The notes: a model not told the origin generated them from the sequence alone. A stretch of 34,981 nucleotides of DNA from Collinsella sp. (GCA_019419545.1 DXZT01000059.1:1-34981); one strand, 5' to 3'; shown: positions 1 to 8,222, counted from the first letter of the stretch. Numbers and translations are program-made.

Positions 1-123
1 GACATAACCGGTGTAGCCTTCACGCAGCGAAGCTGTTGGAATAAATGCGACTTTTTTATTTTCAATTTCTTCCTTTATCAGGCTTCCTACACTTGAAAAG
101 TGCGAACATAAAAACAGTTTCAT
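1..123 (-). CDS. Peptidase E-like protein (S51 / class I glutamine-amidotransferase-like), 5' part only
   Basis: The N-terminal 41 codons of a minus-strand gene that runs off the left edge. The start MKLFLCSHFSSVGSL followed by KKVAFIPTAS and GYTGYV matches the opening of the peptidase E (S51) family, whose members cleave Asp-X dipeptides or act as uncharacterised hydrolases with a glutamine-amidotransferase-like fold. The catalytic Ser would lie beyond the edge and cannot be checked. The ATG at 121-123 has an AAGGAG site a few bases upstream, so the start is well supported. The gene and its leader are much richer in A/T than everything to the right, which suggests recent acquisition or a lineage-specific gene. 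Function is by family resemblance of the first strand-loop only. Confidence 0.7.
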   Translation of the reverse strand, partial: MKLFLCSHFSSVGSLIKEEIENKKVAFIPTASLREGYTGYV

Positions 124-229
124 CAATATTCTCCTTTATATATAAATTCTTATTTGTTGAACTAAGCCGTGTATACCATACGCTCCAATGAAAGAACGCC
201 CTGATATAGCGTAATTTGCTGTTTTCCTA

Positions 230-353
230 CGTACGTGCGTACACACTCCACAGGAATTCTAAGGGCCCTGCCCCCTTAGCACACGGACTTTGGAACAAAG
301 ACTAGTGTGTTACGCCTTGCCAGAGGTGTACAGGCTCCCGGTACGCACGTACG
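230..353. repeat. Branched inverted repeat with 13-base perfect outer arms
   Basis: The outer arms CGTACGTGCGTAC (230-242) and GTACGCACGTACG (341-353) are perfect reverse complements 98 bases apart. Inside are two further hairpins: CTAAGGG (259-265) with CCCTTAG (273-279), and a two-step stem of CACAC/GTGTG (280-284, 305-309) plus CTTTG/CAAAG (288-292, 296-300) closing on a 3-base loop. A weaker GCCT/AGGC pair (314-317, 332-335) may form a third arm. The whole can fold as a multi-arm junction on either strand. The arms alternate purine and pyrimidine. Identity is unknown; a mobile-element end or a structured RNA are both possible. Confidence 0.5.
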
Positions 354-425
354 CAGCAATTGCCATCAATGCGCCATATAAGTGGCGATCAAGTTCGCAT
401 AAAGCGACCTTGGTTTCGCAAAATA

Positions 426-464
426 AAAGGCAGGATACCATCACCACGATGATGCCCTGCCTTT
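426..464 (-). terminator. Terminator-like hairpin, possibly bidirectional
   Basis: AAAGGCAGG (426-434) pairs with CCTGCCTTT (456-464), with an inner CATC/GATG pair (439-442, 448-451). On the minus strand a T-rich tract (complement of 419-426) follows, so it would stop minus-strand transcripts that pass the gldA terminator. On the + strand only a short T run follows. Confidence 0.5.
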
Positions 465-519
465 GTTCGTTCCTGTTTACCGTTCCGAGTAGTCCTTCCG
501 CAGAATTTACGATAAAAAA

Positions 520-561
520 CGTACCTGAACCCTTTCTCGTAAAGAACCGGGTTCGAGTACG
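520..561. repeat. Two-part hairpin
   Basis: CGTAC (520-524) pairs with GTACG (557-561), and GAACCC (527-532) with GGGTTC (549-554), separated by a 2x2 internal loop. No T tract follows, so it does not look like a terminator. GGGTTCGAGTAC resembles a tRNA T-arm, but no other tRNA part is present. Confidence 0.35.
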
Positions 562-580
562 AACTGAATGGTGGTGCAAT

Positions 581-621
581 AAAAAACCACCACAAAGGTA
601 CTGCTCCCTTGTGGTGGTTTT
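581..621 (-). terminator. gldA terminator hairpin, twin of the one at 8223
   Basis: AAAACCACCACAAAGG (583-598) pairs with CCTTGTGGTGGTTTT (607-621) with one bulged base. On the minus strand a run of six T follows (complement of 581-586). It lies 10 bases past the gldA stop codon. The stem is nearly identical to the hairpin at 8223-8263. Confidence 0.8.
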
Positions 622-630
622 GGGTTAGAG

Positions 631-1713
631 CTAGAGGGTGTGGCCGTAGGCGTTGGCAGCTTTGATGGCGGCGGCGAATTTTTCGTCGGTGAAGGGCTCG
701 GGGTTTCCCTGCTTCCACTCGTTGGTGGCGTGCGCGTATTCGCACAGGGCCGGGATATCTGCCTCGGTAAGGCCAACCTGCTCAAGCGTTACGGGCAGCC
801 CCATCTGCTTGTTAAAGGCGGCGTAGCGCTCAAGGTTCTCGGTATCGCCCGTATAGGCAAACAGTACCAGCACGCCCAGGCTCACGACCTCGCCATGCAG
901 GTAGGTGCCCTCACGCGGAATGCTGCAGGTGGCGTTGTAGAACGCGTGCGCCACGCTCGAGTTGTAGTAATAATCGTTCTGGTTGGTCAGGTTCGAGACA
1001 TAGCCCGTGTTGACAACGATGTCGAGCGCGATCTGCTTGACGGCCTCGCTCGACAGATTCTGGCGCACATCCTCAAGACCCTGCACACCATATGTAAACA
1101 GCGGCTCGGAGCAGGTGTGGGCGAGTGCCAGGCCAAGACCGGCGGTGTGCTCCAGGTTGCCGGCGCTCGTGGCGTATTCGACCTCGGGCTGCTTAGACAG
1201 GGCATCGCCCACGCCGGCCCAGAAGTACTCTGCCGGTGCCTCGGCGATGATCTTGGGGTTGATGAAGATGTGCGCCGGTCGGTTGGGGTACGAATATCCC
1301 TCGAGCGAGCCGTCGTCGTTGTACACGACGGCAATGGCGGTCGCGGCGGAGCAGTTGGAACAGATCGTCGGGACAGTGAAGACGATCTTCTTGAGCTCGA
1401 TGGCCGCCGTCTTGACGGTGTCGAGCGCCTTGCCGCCGCCGCAGGCGATAAGAACATCAGCCTCCTGGCAGGCAGGGGAGTTCACGACCTTGGCGATATT
1501 GGCACGCGTACTGTTGGTGCCATAGACGCGCGTCTCCAGGACCTCGACATCGGTACCTTCAAGTGCCGCCTCGATTCCCGGCAGCGCCGCAGCCAGGGCT
1601 CGCTTGCCGCCAATGATGGCGACTTTCTTCGCTCCGTACTCGGCCAGCGCGCCGGGCAGCTCGTCAAAGCAGTCCTCGCCGACGGTGTAGTCGCTCATTC
1701 CAATCGTGCGCAT
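631..1713 (-). CDS. gldA: Iron-containing alcohol dehydrogenase family, glycerol dehydrogenase-like
   Basis: A 360-residue protein of the usual length for the NAD-dependent, metal-containing polyol dehydrogenases that oxidise glycerol to dihydroxyacetone. The nucleotide-binding GGGKALDTVK begins at residue 92. The expected metal ligands are present: Asp170 (GVGDALSK), His256 (SSVAHAFYN) and His273 (YLHGEVVSLG). It has its own terminator and no co-oriented partner, so it is a single-gene unit. It is divergent from the ileS leader and the two must share the short region 1714-1850. The ATG at 1711-1713 is preceded by AGAAGG at good spacing; an in-frame ATG lies six codons in. The family assignment is firm. 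The exact substrate is inferred: other small alcohols or hydroxyketones are possible. Confidence 0.85.
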   Translation of the reverse strand: MRTIGMSDYTVGEDCFDELPGALAEYGAKKVAIIGGKRALAAALPGIEAALEGTDVEVLETRVYGTNSTRANIAKVVNSPACQEADVLIACGGGKALDTVKTAAIELKKIVFTVPTICSNCSAATAIAVVYNDDGSLEGYSYPNRPAHIFINPKIIAEAPAEYFWAGVGDALSKQPEVEYATSAGNLEHTAGLGLALAHTCSEPLFTYGVQGLEDVRQNLSSEAVKQIALDIVVNTGYVSNLTNQNDYYYNSSVAHAFYNATCSIPREGTYLHGEVVSLGVLVLFAYTGDTENLERYAAFNKQMGLPVTLEQVGLTEADIPALCEYAHATNEWKQGNPEPFTDEKFAAAIKAANAYGHTL

Positions 1714-1818
1714 AGCAACCTTCTTTCGTTCGATAAAGTGCTTTCAGGTATTTTGCTCCTAGAGAAGGGCTGTAATAGCGAGAAATTTCGAACGTATAAA
1801 ACCAGTGTTGAGGGTTTT

Positions 1819-1846
1819 TTGCCGGCGCGGAACGTGCTAGCATACT
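1819..1846 (+). promoter_or_regulatory. Candidate promoter of the ileS T-box leader
   Basis: TTGCCG (1819-1824) and CATACT (1841-1846) are 16 bases apart and lie just before the conserved leader begins. Each matches consensus at four of six positions. Confidence 0.4.
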
Positions 1847-1854
1847 CCGCATAA

Positions 1855-2157
1855 GCGTTGATGGGGACGAGTAGTCGGCCATCCGCATGCCACAGAGAGC
1901 GGGGAGCGCTGAGAACCCGTGCATGCGACCGATGAAAATCACCCCGGAGCTGCGGTCCCAACGGACGTGCCGCACAGGTACGTCTTAGTAGACATCGCCG
2001 AGATGGTCGTCGATACAGGCCAGCCGAGTAACGGATGTGAGCGCGCGGCGACGCGGGCGAGGGCATCTAAGCTGGGTGGTTAAGCGAAGAGCTTTTACGG
2101 GCAGGCTGCCCGTTTTGTGGCGCTTCGTCCCAGCTTGTAGGGACGGGCGCTTTTTTT
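1855..2157 (+). promoter_or_regulatory. T-box riboswitch controlling ileS (isoleucine, AUC specifier)
   Basis: A tRNA-sensing leader. Stem I elements are visible: GGGGACGAGTAG at about 1863, CACAGAGAGCGGGG in the distal arm, and GATGAAAATCACC with the specifier codon ATC at 1938-1940. The linker AGTAGA is at 1987-1992. The T-box core AAGCTGGGTGGTTAAGCG starts at 2069. Its TGGT (2077-2080) would pair with the ACCA end of a tRNA with discriminator A, as in tRNA-Ile. The antiterminator pairs AAGCTGGG (2069-2076) with CCCAGCTT (2129-2136) and CGAAG (2085-2089) with CTTCG (2123-2127), with the TGGT in the bulge. The competing terminator is at 2120-2157. Uncharged tRNA-Ile should therefore permit read-through into ileS. 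An extra hairpin, ACGGGCA/TGCCCGT (2097-2113), sits in the antiterminator loop. Confidence 0.9.
2120..2157 (+). terminator. Intrinsic terminator of the T-box
   Basis: CGTCCC (2126-2131) pairs with GGGACG (2140-2145), extended by GCGC/GCGC (2120-2123, 2147-2150), followed by seven T (2151-2157). It shares bases 2126-2136 with the antiterminator, so the two folds exclude each other. This makes the switch transcriptional, unlike the translational T-boxes described for many other Actinobacteria. Confidence 0.85.
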
Positions 2158-2200
2158 GGTGCCCAGAGGGCGTGCGCGCCCATGACAAGAAAGGGGTACC

Positions 2201-5002
2201 GTGGCAAACGAGTACAAGCAGACGATGAATCTGCCCAAGACCGGTTTTCCCATGCGTGCCGGTCTTTCCAAGTCCGAGCCCAAGCGACTCAAGGACTGGC
2301 AGGACAACAAGGTCTACGAGCAGGTTCTGAAGAAGAACGAGGGTCACAAGAAGTTCGTGCTGCACGACGGTCCTCCGTACGCCAACGGCCCGATCCACAT
2401 CGGCCATGCCATGAACAAGATCTCCAAGGATATAATCAACCGCTACTGGATGATGCAGGGCTATGAGGTTCCCTATGTCCCCGGTTGGGACTGCCATGGC
2501 CAGCCGATCGAGCATAAGGTCGAGGAGAAGCTCGGCACCGAGAAGTTCAACCAGACCTCTACGGCTAAGATCCGCGAGCTCTGCAACGAGTTTGCTGTCG
2601 AGAACATTGAGCTGCAGAAGGCGGGCTTCCGTCGCCTGGGCGTGCTCGGCGATTGGGACAACCCCTATTTGACGCTCTATCACCAGCACGACGCCGCCGA
2701 CATCGAGGTCTTCAAGGCCATGTTCGACAAGGGCATGATTTATCGCGGTCACAAGCCCGTCCACTGGTGCAAGCACTGCCACACCGCACTCGCTGAGGCC
2801 GAGATTGAGTACTCCGACGAGACGAGCCCGTCCATCTTCGTGCGCTTTGAGATGACCTCCAAGCCCGCCGGCCTCGAGAACTTCGATGGCCCGGTCGACT
2901 TTATCATCTGGACGACCACGCCGTGGACCATCCCCTCCGACCAGGCAGTTTCCCTTAAGCCCGGCGCCGCCTACGTCGCCGTTGAGCACGACGGCCGCGC
3001 CGAGGTCATGCTCGAGGATCTGGCTCCCAAGTGCTGCGAGGAGTTTGGCTGGGAGTACACCCCGGTTGTGGTCGACGGCAAGCCCTATGTGGTTCCCGCC
3101 GAGACCTTCCATCACATTCACTATAAGCAGCCGATCTTCGACGGTGTTGAGGGCGTGGCACTGCTGGCCGATTACGTCGGTGTCGATGACGGTACCGGTA
3201 TCGTCCACAACTCGCCCGGTCACGGCGTCGACGACTACTTTGCCTGCCTCAAGGAGGGCATCACTGACATCTGCATGCCGGTCGATGACGACGGCAAGTT
3301 CTACACCGGTGAGGAGTTTGGCACCGGTGGCCCCTTCAGCGGTATGGATACCGATGAGGCCAACCCGCACATCATCGAGTTCCTGCGCGAGCGCGGCACC
3401 CTGGTCCTCGAGAAGAAGATCACGCACAGCTATCCGCACTGCTGGCGCTGCAAGCACCCGGTGCTCTTCCGTGCTACCGACCAGTGGTTTGTTTCGATGG
3501 ACAAGACCGGTCTGCGCGAGCAGGCAGGCAAAGAGGTCCGCGAGAACGTCAAGTGGTATCCGGCCCATGCGGCAAACCGCATCGGCGCCATGGTCGAGCA
3601 GCGTCCCGACTGGTGCATCAGCCGTCAGCGCAACTGGGGCGTGCCTATCCCCAGCTACACCTGCGCCGACTGCGGCGAGAAGGTCATGAACGACGCCACG
3701 CTCGACGCCGTCATCAAGCTCTTCCACGAGAAGGGCTCCGACGCCTGGTTCACCGACGCTCCCGAGAGCTACCTGGGCGAGGCCTGCGTCTGCCCCAAGT
3801 GCGGCGGCCATCACCTCAAGGCCGATAAGGACATCCTCGACGTGTGGTGGGATTCCGGCGTCTCCTGGAAGGCCGTCTGCGAGTACCGTCCCGAGCTGGA
3901 GTATCCGGCGGACGTGTACCTCGAGGGCTCCGACCAGCACCGCGGTTGGTTCCAGAGCTCGCTGCTCACCTCGGTGGGTGCCAACGGCCATGCTCCGTAC
4001 AAGGCGGTCGTCTCGCAGGGCTTCACGCTCGACGGCCAGGGTCGAAAGATGTCCAAGTCGCTCGGCAATGTTATCGACCCCAATAAGGTCTGCGACGAGA
4101 TGGGCGCTGACATCATCCGTCTGTGGGTTGCCTCCGTCGACACCAGCTCTGACGTCTCCATCGACCACGAGATCCTTGCCCGTACGTCCGATGCCTACCG
4201 TCGTTTCCGCAACACGCTGCGCTTCCTGCTCTCCGAGCTCGAGGGCCAGTTTGAGCCCGAGACCGACGGCGTCGCCTTTGCCGACCTGTTGCCGCTCGAT
4301 AAGCTCATGGTTGCCCGCCTGACCCAGGTCCAGGCCGAGGTCGACGACGCTTATGCCAGCTACGAGTTCCCGCGCGCCTACCGTGCGCTCTACGACTTCG
4401 TGGTTACCGAGCTTTCCAACGTGTACCTCGACGCCCTGAAGGACCGTCTGTACTGCGAAAAGCCCGGCTCGCTCGAGCGTCGCAGCGCCCAGACCGTGCT
4501 CGCCGAGCTCTTCTCGATGCTCATGCGCGACCTGCAGCCGATCCTGTCCTACACGGTCGACGAGGCCATGGCCTATGCGCCCGCCGGCTGCGTCGATCAC
4601 CAGAAGTACGCCGCGCTGCTCGATTGGTACAAGTCACCTATCACGGTCGACGAGGCCAATGAGTTCGAGGGCGTGCTCGAGGCTTCACTCGAGCTCCGTA
4701 GCGCCGTGACCAAGGCCCTTGAGGATGCCCGTTCCGCCGGCACCTACACTAAGAGCCAGCAGGTCCGCGTCAAGGCGGTCGTTCCCGCCGAGATGTACGC
4801 GCTGCTGACCGGTGATAAGGCCGTCGATCTGGCCGAGTTCTACATCGTCTCCGATGTTGAGCTGACCCAGGGCGAGGAGCTCTCCGTTGCCATCGAGGCA
4901 GCCGAGGGCGAGTGCTGCGACCGTTGCTGGAACTATCGCACCACCGTCGGCGAGTACAACGGCCACGCGCATATCTGCAAGCGCTGCGCAAATGCCCTTT
5001 AA
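2201..5002 (+). CDS. ileS: Isoleucyl-tRNA synthetase
   Basis: Charges tRNA-Ile with isoleucine in the cytoplasm. The 933-residue class I synthetase has the HIGH signature (PIHIGHAMNK, near residue 65), the editing-domain TTTPWTIP segment, and the KMSKS loop (GRKMSKSLGN). It ends in a four-cysteine zinc module (CCDRCW...CKRC), the form found in bacterial IleS of the E. coli/Bacillus type. The GTG start at 2201 has AAAGGGG four bases upstream; no better start is available. Expression is governed by the AUC-type T-box directly upstream, an independent confirmation of amino acid specificity. Codons are strongly C/G-ending, consistent with high expression. A terminator follows at 5075. Confidence 0.97.
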   Translation: MANEYKQTMNLPKTGFPMRAGLSKSEPKRLKDWQDNKVYEQVLKKNEGHKKFVLHDGPPYANGPIHIGHAMNKISKDIINRYWMMQGYEVPYVPGWDCHGQPIEHKVEEKLGTEKFNQTSTAKIRELCNEFAVENIELQKAGFRRLGVLGDWDNPYLTLYHQHDAADIEVFKAMFDKGMIYRGHKPVHWCKHCHTALAEAEIEYSDETSPSIFVRFEMTSKPAGLENFDGPVDFIIWTTTPWTIPSDQAVSLKPGAAYVAVEHDGRAEVMLEDLAPKCCEEFGWEYTPVVVDGKPYVVPAETFHHIHYKQPIFDGVEGVALLADYVGVDDGTGIVHNSPGHGVDDYFACLKEGITDICMPVDDDGKFYTGEEFGTGGPFSGMDTDEANPHIIEFLRERGTLVLEKKITHSYPHCWRCKHPVLFRATDQWFVSMDKTGLREQAGKEVRENVKWYPAHAANRIGAMVEQRPDWCISRQRNWGVPIPSYTCADCGEKVMNDATLDAVIKLFHEKGSDAWFTDAPESYLGEACVCPKCGGHHLKADKDILDVWWDSGVSWKAVCEYRPELEYPADVYLEGSDQHRGWFQSSLLTSVGANGHAPYKAVVSQGFTLDGQGRKMSKSLGNVIDPNKVCDEMGADIIRLWVASVDTSSDVSIDHEILARTSDAYRRFRNTLRFLLSELEGQFEPETDGVAFADLLPLDKLMVARLTQVQAEVDDAYASYEFPRAYRALYDFVVTELSNVYLDALKDRLYCEKPGSLERRSAQTVLAELFSMLMRDLQPILSYTVDEAMAYAPAGCVDHQKYAALLDWYKSPITVDEANEFEGVLEASLELRSAVTKALEDARSAGTYTKSQQVRVKAVVPAEMYALLTGDKAVDLAEFYIVSDVELTQGEELSVAIEAAEGECCDRCWNYRTTVGEYNGHAHICKRCANAL

Positions 5003-5074
5003 GGCACGGTAACTCGGCATTTTAGTTATAGGGAGAATTTGGACGCCTTCGGCCCATTTGCTCCGATGAATAAT

Positions 5075-5110
5075 AGCGGCATTCTGTTTTTCGGAATGCC
5101 GCTTTCTTTT
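5075..5110 (+). terminator. ileS terminator
   Basis: AGCGGCATTC (5075-5084) and GAATGCCGCT (5094-5103) form a perfect 10-base stem followed by a T-rich tract. Confidence 0.85.
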
Positions 5111-5224
5111 TATGCTGGTTATTTATCTGGCGTTAGCGAATATGTCGTGCGCTCTGCGTGTGGCAATATAAGATGGTTATTTGCGTTTAACGTAATTCGA
5201 TATTCTTGAGGGTAGGGGATTTCT

Positions 5225-5824
5225 TTGGGTCGTGCTGGGGATATGACGCCGCCTTTGCGTTGGCGGTTGGGTGTTGCTGGTGGCGTGGCGCTCGTTGTGC
5301 TGCTTCTCGATCAGCTGACCAAGCTTACGGTTCGTGCCGTGGGCGACGCTTCGCATGTGACCGTCATCCCCGGTGTTGTCGACTTTATGTTTGTCCGCAA
5401 TATCGGTGCTGCCTTTAGCATGGGCGAGGGGCATGGCATCGCGTTTGCCGTGCTGGCGTTGGCGGCCATTATCGCTATTGCGGTGTACCTCGTTCGTGCA
5501 CCCCAGCTCGCCCATCTTGAGGTCGTGGGCATGGCGATGGTTGCGGGCGGTGCTATCGGCAACGCGATCGATCGTTTGGCCTTTGGCTTCGTGACCGATT
5601 TCATTGCCCCCACCTTCATCGACTTCCCTGTCTTCAATGTGGCCGATATCGGCATTACCCTGGGCGTCGTGCTCGCCCTCTTTGGCTACATGTTCTTGAG
5701 CCCCGCCGCTCGCGAGGTCGATGCGACCGCCGAGCTCAACGCTCGTGACGAGGCCCGCGCAAAACGCAAAGCCAAGCAGCGTGGGGAACGTGCCCGCAAG
5801 ATTCGCGAAAGGAATGAGCGCTAA
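5225..5824 (+). CDS. lspA: Lipoprotein signal peptidase (signal peptidase II)
   Basis: Cleaves the signal peptide of prolipoproteins in the cytoplasmic membrane after lipid attachment. Four membrane segments are apparent between residues 15 and 160. Family motifs are NIGAAFSMG (59-67), GGAIGNAIDR (108-117) and FNVAD (137-141). The aspartyl dyad is Asp116 and Asp141. The protein is longer than typical (199 against about 160 residues) because of a highly charged Arg/Lys/Glu tail from about residue 168, probably cytoplasmic. I chose the TTG at 5225 because AGGGGA lies six bases upstream; an in-frame ATG at 5243 would shorten it by six residues. The stop overlaps the rluD start by one base, so the two are translationally coupled. 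A TATAAG hexamer at 5167-5172 may be the -10 of this pair. Confidence 0.93.
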   Translation: MGRAGDMTPPLRWRLGVAGGVALVVLLLDQLTKLTVRAVGDASHVTVIPGVVDFMFVRNIGAAFSMGEGHGIAFAVLALAAIIAIAVYLVRAPQLAHLEVVGMAMVAGGAIGNAIDRLAFGFVTDFIAPTFIDFPVFNVADIGITLGVVLALFGYMFLSPAAREVDATAELNARDEARAKRKAKQRGERARKIRERNER

Positions 5825-6837
5825 TGGCCGACATCCATATTCTCGTTGCCGACGATTGCACTGGTCAGCGTCTTGACGCCTATCTGGGCGCCAACGATGG
5901 CTGTCCCACGCGCTCTGCCTGCGCGCATCTGATTGAGGGCGGTGCCGTTGCCGTCAACGGCGAGACCTGCCTATTAAAAAAATATGCCGTGCGCTCCGGC
6001 GACCGTATCTCGGTCGACTTGCCCGAGCCGCACGATCCGACCGACGTGATTCCCGAGGCCATTCCCCTCGATATCCGCTATGAGGACGACTACCTCATCG
6101 TGCTCTCCAAGCAGCGCGGCCTGGTGTGCCATCCCGCCCATGGCCACGTGAGCGGCACCCTTGCAAACGCTCTGGTCTACCACTGCGGTATCGATCATCT
6201 TGGTACCGTGCAGGGTGAGGACCGCCCCGGCATCGTGCATCGCTTGGATCGCGATACCTCGGGCCTTATGCTCGCGGCAAAAGACGACGACACCCAGCGC
6301 GCACTTCAAAATCTCATCCGTACGCGCACACTCGACCGTCGCTATATCACGCTCGTTCACGGGCACATCGCCATGGACGAGGGCACCATCAACACCGGTA
6401 TTGCCCGATCGACACGCGACCGCGTGAAGATGGCGGTTTCCGATGACCCCTTTGCGCGCCAGGCCATCACGACCTTCAAGGTGCTTGAACGCTTTGATTC
6501 CACGCGTTTCGACGACGGCTACACGCTTGTCGAGTGCCACCTGTTTACCGGTCGCACGCATCAGATTCGCGTGCATATGCGCCATATCAACCACGCCTGC
6601 GTGGGCGATCCGCTCTACGGTAAGTGCGATGCGCGCGCCGATCAGGGTCTGACCAGGCAATTCCTTCATTCCTGGCGCGTCGCATTCGACCATCCCGTGA
6701 CGGGGGAGCGCATTGAGTGCCGTGACGAACTGCCGTGGGACCTTGCGGCGGTTCTGGACGATCTGGCCCCGCGTTCGCTCGGCCGCACTGCCGCCGGCGA
6801 CGAAATCGTCCCGCAGCTCGGTCTGCTCGAAGCCTAG
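5824..6837 (+). CDS. rluD: RluA/RluD-family 23S rRNA pseudouridine synthase
   Basis: Converts specific uridines in RNA to pseudouridine. An N-terminal S4 RNA-binding domain (about residues 12-70) is followed by the catalytic domain with HRLDRDTSGLML, where Asp142 is the expected nucleophile. The later GRTHQIRVHMRH and GDPLYG segments complete the RluA-family signature. Pairing with lspA (start overlapping the lspA stop) is a very common bacterial arrangement and favours the RluD-type assignment. At 337 residues the length is normal. Exact target uridines cannot be read from sequence; other RluA-type members modify 23S or tRNA positions. Confidence 0.92.
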   Translation: MADIHILVADDCTGQRLDAYLGANDGCPTRSACAHLIEGGAVAVNGETCLLKKYAVRSGDRISVDLPEPHDPTDVIPEAIPLDIRYEDDYLIVLSKQRGLVCHPAHGHVSGTLANALVYHCGIDHLGTVQGEDRPGIVHRLDRDTSGLMLAAKDDDTQRALQNLIRTRTLDRRYITLVHGHIAMDEGTINTGIARSTRDRVKMAVSDDPFARQAITTFKVLERFDSTRFDDGYTLVECHLFTGRTHQIRVHMRHINHACVGDPLYGKCDARADQGLTRQFLHSWRVAFDHPVTGERIECRDELPWDLAAVLDDLAPRSLGRTAAGDEIVPQLGLLEA

Positions 6838-6854
6838 CCGTATTAGGTGGTTTC

Positions 6855-6881
6855 TTGAACTCGGTAAGCCTGCGGTAAGAT
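6855..6881 (+). promoter_or_regulatory. Candidate promoter of the glycosyltransferase gene
   Basis: TTGAAC (6855-6860) and TAAGAT (6876-6881) are 15 bases apart; a partly overlapping AGATATAC gives a longer spacing. Confidence 0.35.
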
Positions 6882-6918
6882 ATACGGTTGTTTACGTAAC
6901 GCGTTGCTGGGAGCCTGC

Positions 6919-8214
6919 ATGCTCGCCTTTTTACAAACCAACACACCCATCGTGATCTTCAACCAGATTGTCGTCACGCTGCTCACGGTCTGCTTTCTGT
7001 ACCAGGTGGTCTTCTTTGTCATTGGCGCTCTTCGTGGCGAGGTCGCGCCTCCCAAGGCCAAAAAGCTCCATCGCTATGCTTTCTTTATCGCGGCGCATAA
7101 CGAGGAGGCCGTGATTGCCAATCTCGTTCGCTCCATCAAGGACCAGGATTATCCGTCCGAGCTTATCGAGGTCTTTGTGGTCGCCGACGCCTGCACCGAC
7201 AACACCGCACAGCTCGCGCGCGAGGCAGGTGCCATTGTTTACGAGCGCAATGATCTTGCCCGTAAGGGTAAGAGCTGGGTCATGGACTTTGGTTTCGATC
7301 GCATTCTCAACGAGTATCCCGATACGTTTGAGGGCTACTTTATCTTCGATGCCGACAACGTTATCTCCCGCGATTACGTGTCCAAGATGAATGACGCCTT
7401 TGACCAGGGCTTCCATGTGGTCACAAGCTACCGCAACTCCAAGAACTTCGGCAGCTCGTGGATCTCGGCAGCTAATGCCACCTGGTATCTGCGCGAGGCA
7501 CGCTTTCTCAACAACGCGCGCAACATCTGCAAGACTTCTTGCGCCGTCTCGGGTTCGGGCTACCTCATCTCCGCCAGTGTTATTGAGGGCATGCACGGCT
7601 GGCAGTTCCACACGCTGACCGAGGACATTCAGTTCACCACGTTCTGCGCCATTCACGGCATCCGCATCGGTTATGCGCCGGCAGAGTTCTTTGACGAGCA
7701 ACCCGTGACGTTCAAGGCATCCTGGAAGCAGCGTATGCGCTGGACCAAGGGCTTTTATCAGGTGTTCTTTACATATGGTAAGCACTTGGTCAAGTCGACC
7801 TTCCGTTACCATCGCTTTGCCGCCTACGACATGTTTATGACCATCGCTCCGGGCATGCTTCTGTCCCTGATTTCCATGCTCGCCAACGCGACGTTCCTCA
7901 TCGTGGGTGGACTCTCACACGGCTTCTTGGCTACCGAAGTCGAGATGCAGGCTTGTGCCGCCTCGCTCATTATGACCTTCGCGATGATGTACCAGACCTT
8001 CTTTATCCTTGCGCTGCTCACGACCATCTTTGAGTACAAGCACATTCACTGCGCTCAAAAGTGGCGCCTGGTGACCAACCTGTTTACCTTCCCGATCTTT
8101 ATGTTCAGCTATATCCCCATCACGGTGGCCGCACTGTTCCTGAAGGTCGACTGGGTGCCGACGCAGCACGCCGTGAGCGTTACCCTTGACGAGGTCATGC
8201 AAGGCGCCAAATAA
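6919..8214 (+). CDS. Membrane-bound family 2 glycosyltransferase
   Basis: A 431-residue processive-type GT2 enzyme that would transfer sugars from a nucleotide donor at the inner membrane face. One membrane helix lies at the N-terminus (about residues 10-35). The GT-A domain follows, with AAHNEEAVIANL, the donor/metal-binding DAD at 144-146, the acceptor-site TED (LTEDIQF) and QRMRW at 271-275, the QxxRW signature of hyaluronan/cellulose-type synthases. Three or four further helices fill the C-terminal third. I chose ATG 6919 over an upstream TTG because GGGAG sits five bases before it. It is flanked by its own promoter and a strong terminator, with no other polysaccharide genes, so the product (exopolysaccharide, glycolipid or cell-wall glycan) is unknown. 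Confidence 0.85.
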   Translation: MLAFLQTNTPIVIFNQIVVTLLTVCFLYQVVFFVIGALRGEVAPPKAKKLHRYAFFIAAHNEEAVIANLVRSIKDQDYPSELIEVFVVADACTDNTAQLAREAGAIVYERNDLARKGKSWVMDFGFDRILNEYPDTFEGYFIFDADNVISRDYVSKMNDAFDQGFHVVTSYRNSKNFGSSWISAANATWYLREARFLNNARNICKTSCAVSGSGYLISASVIEGMHGWQFHTLTEDIQFTTFCAIHGIRIGYAPAEFFDEQPVTFKASWKQRMRWTKGFYQVFFTYGKHLVKSTFRYHRFAAYDMFMTIAPGMLLSLISMLANATFLIVGGLSHGFLATEVEMQACAASLIMTFAMMYQTFFILALLTTIFEYKHIHCAQKWRLVTNLFTFPIFMFSYIPITVAALFLKVDWVPTQHAVSVTLDEVMQGAK

Positions 8215-8222
8215 CCACCACC

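Larger units (their letters stand above)
124..630. other. Gene-free stretch between the edge gene and gldA
   Basis: I see no convincing gene here. Short open frames in both directions lack ribosome sites and run through hairpins. Bases 124-200 are AT-rich and should hold the promoter of the peptidase-E-like gene (a minus-strand TATACA-like -10 at 170-175). The rest holds a branched inverted repeat (230-353), a bidirectional terminator-like hairpin (426-464), another two-part hairpin (520-561) and the gldA terminator (581-621). Confidence 0.6.

Noticed and set aside
545..562. tRNA-like T-arm sequence GGGTTCGAGTAC
   Set aside because: No acceptor, D or anticodon arms can be found around it; it is explained by the local hairpin 520-561.
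290..628. 112-codon + strand frame
   Set aside because: It crosses three hairpins, has no ribosome site and shows no protein-like pattern.
640..1854. 404-codon + strand frame over gldA
   Set aside because: It runs opposite the metal-binding and GGGK motifs of gldA and has no ribosome site or family resemblance.
1985..4600. 871-codon open frame antisense to ileS
   Set aside because: It has no ribosome site and its residues (Leu/Val/Asp/Gly-rich) are typical of a frame opposite C/G-ending codons; ileS has intact catalytic motifs.
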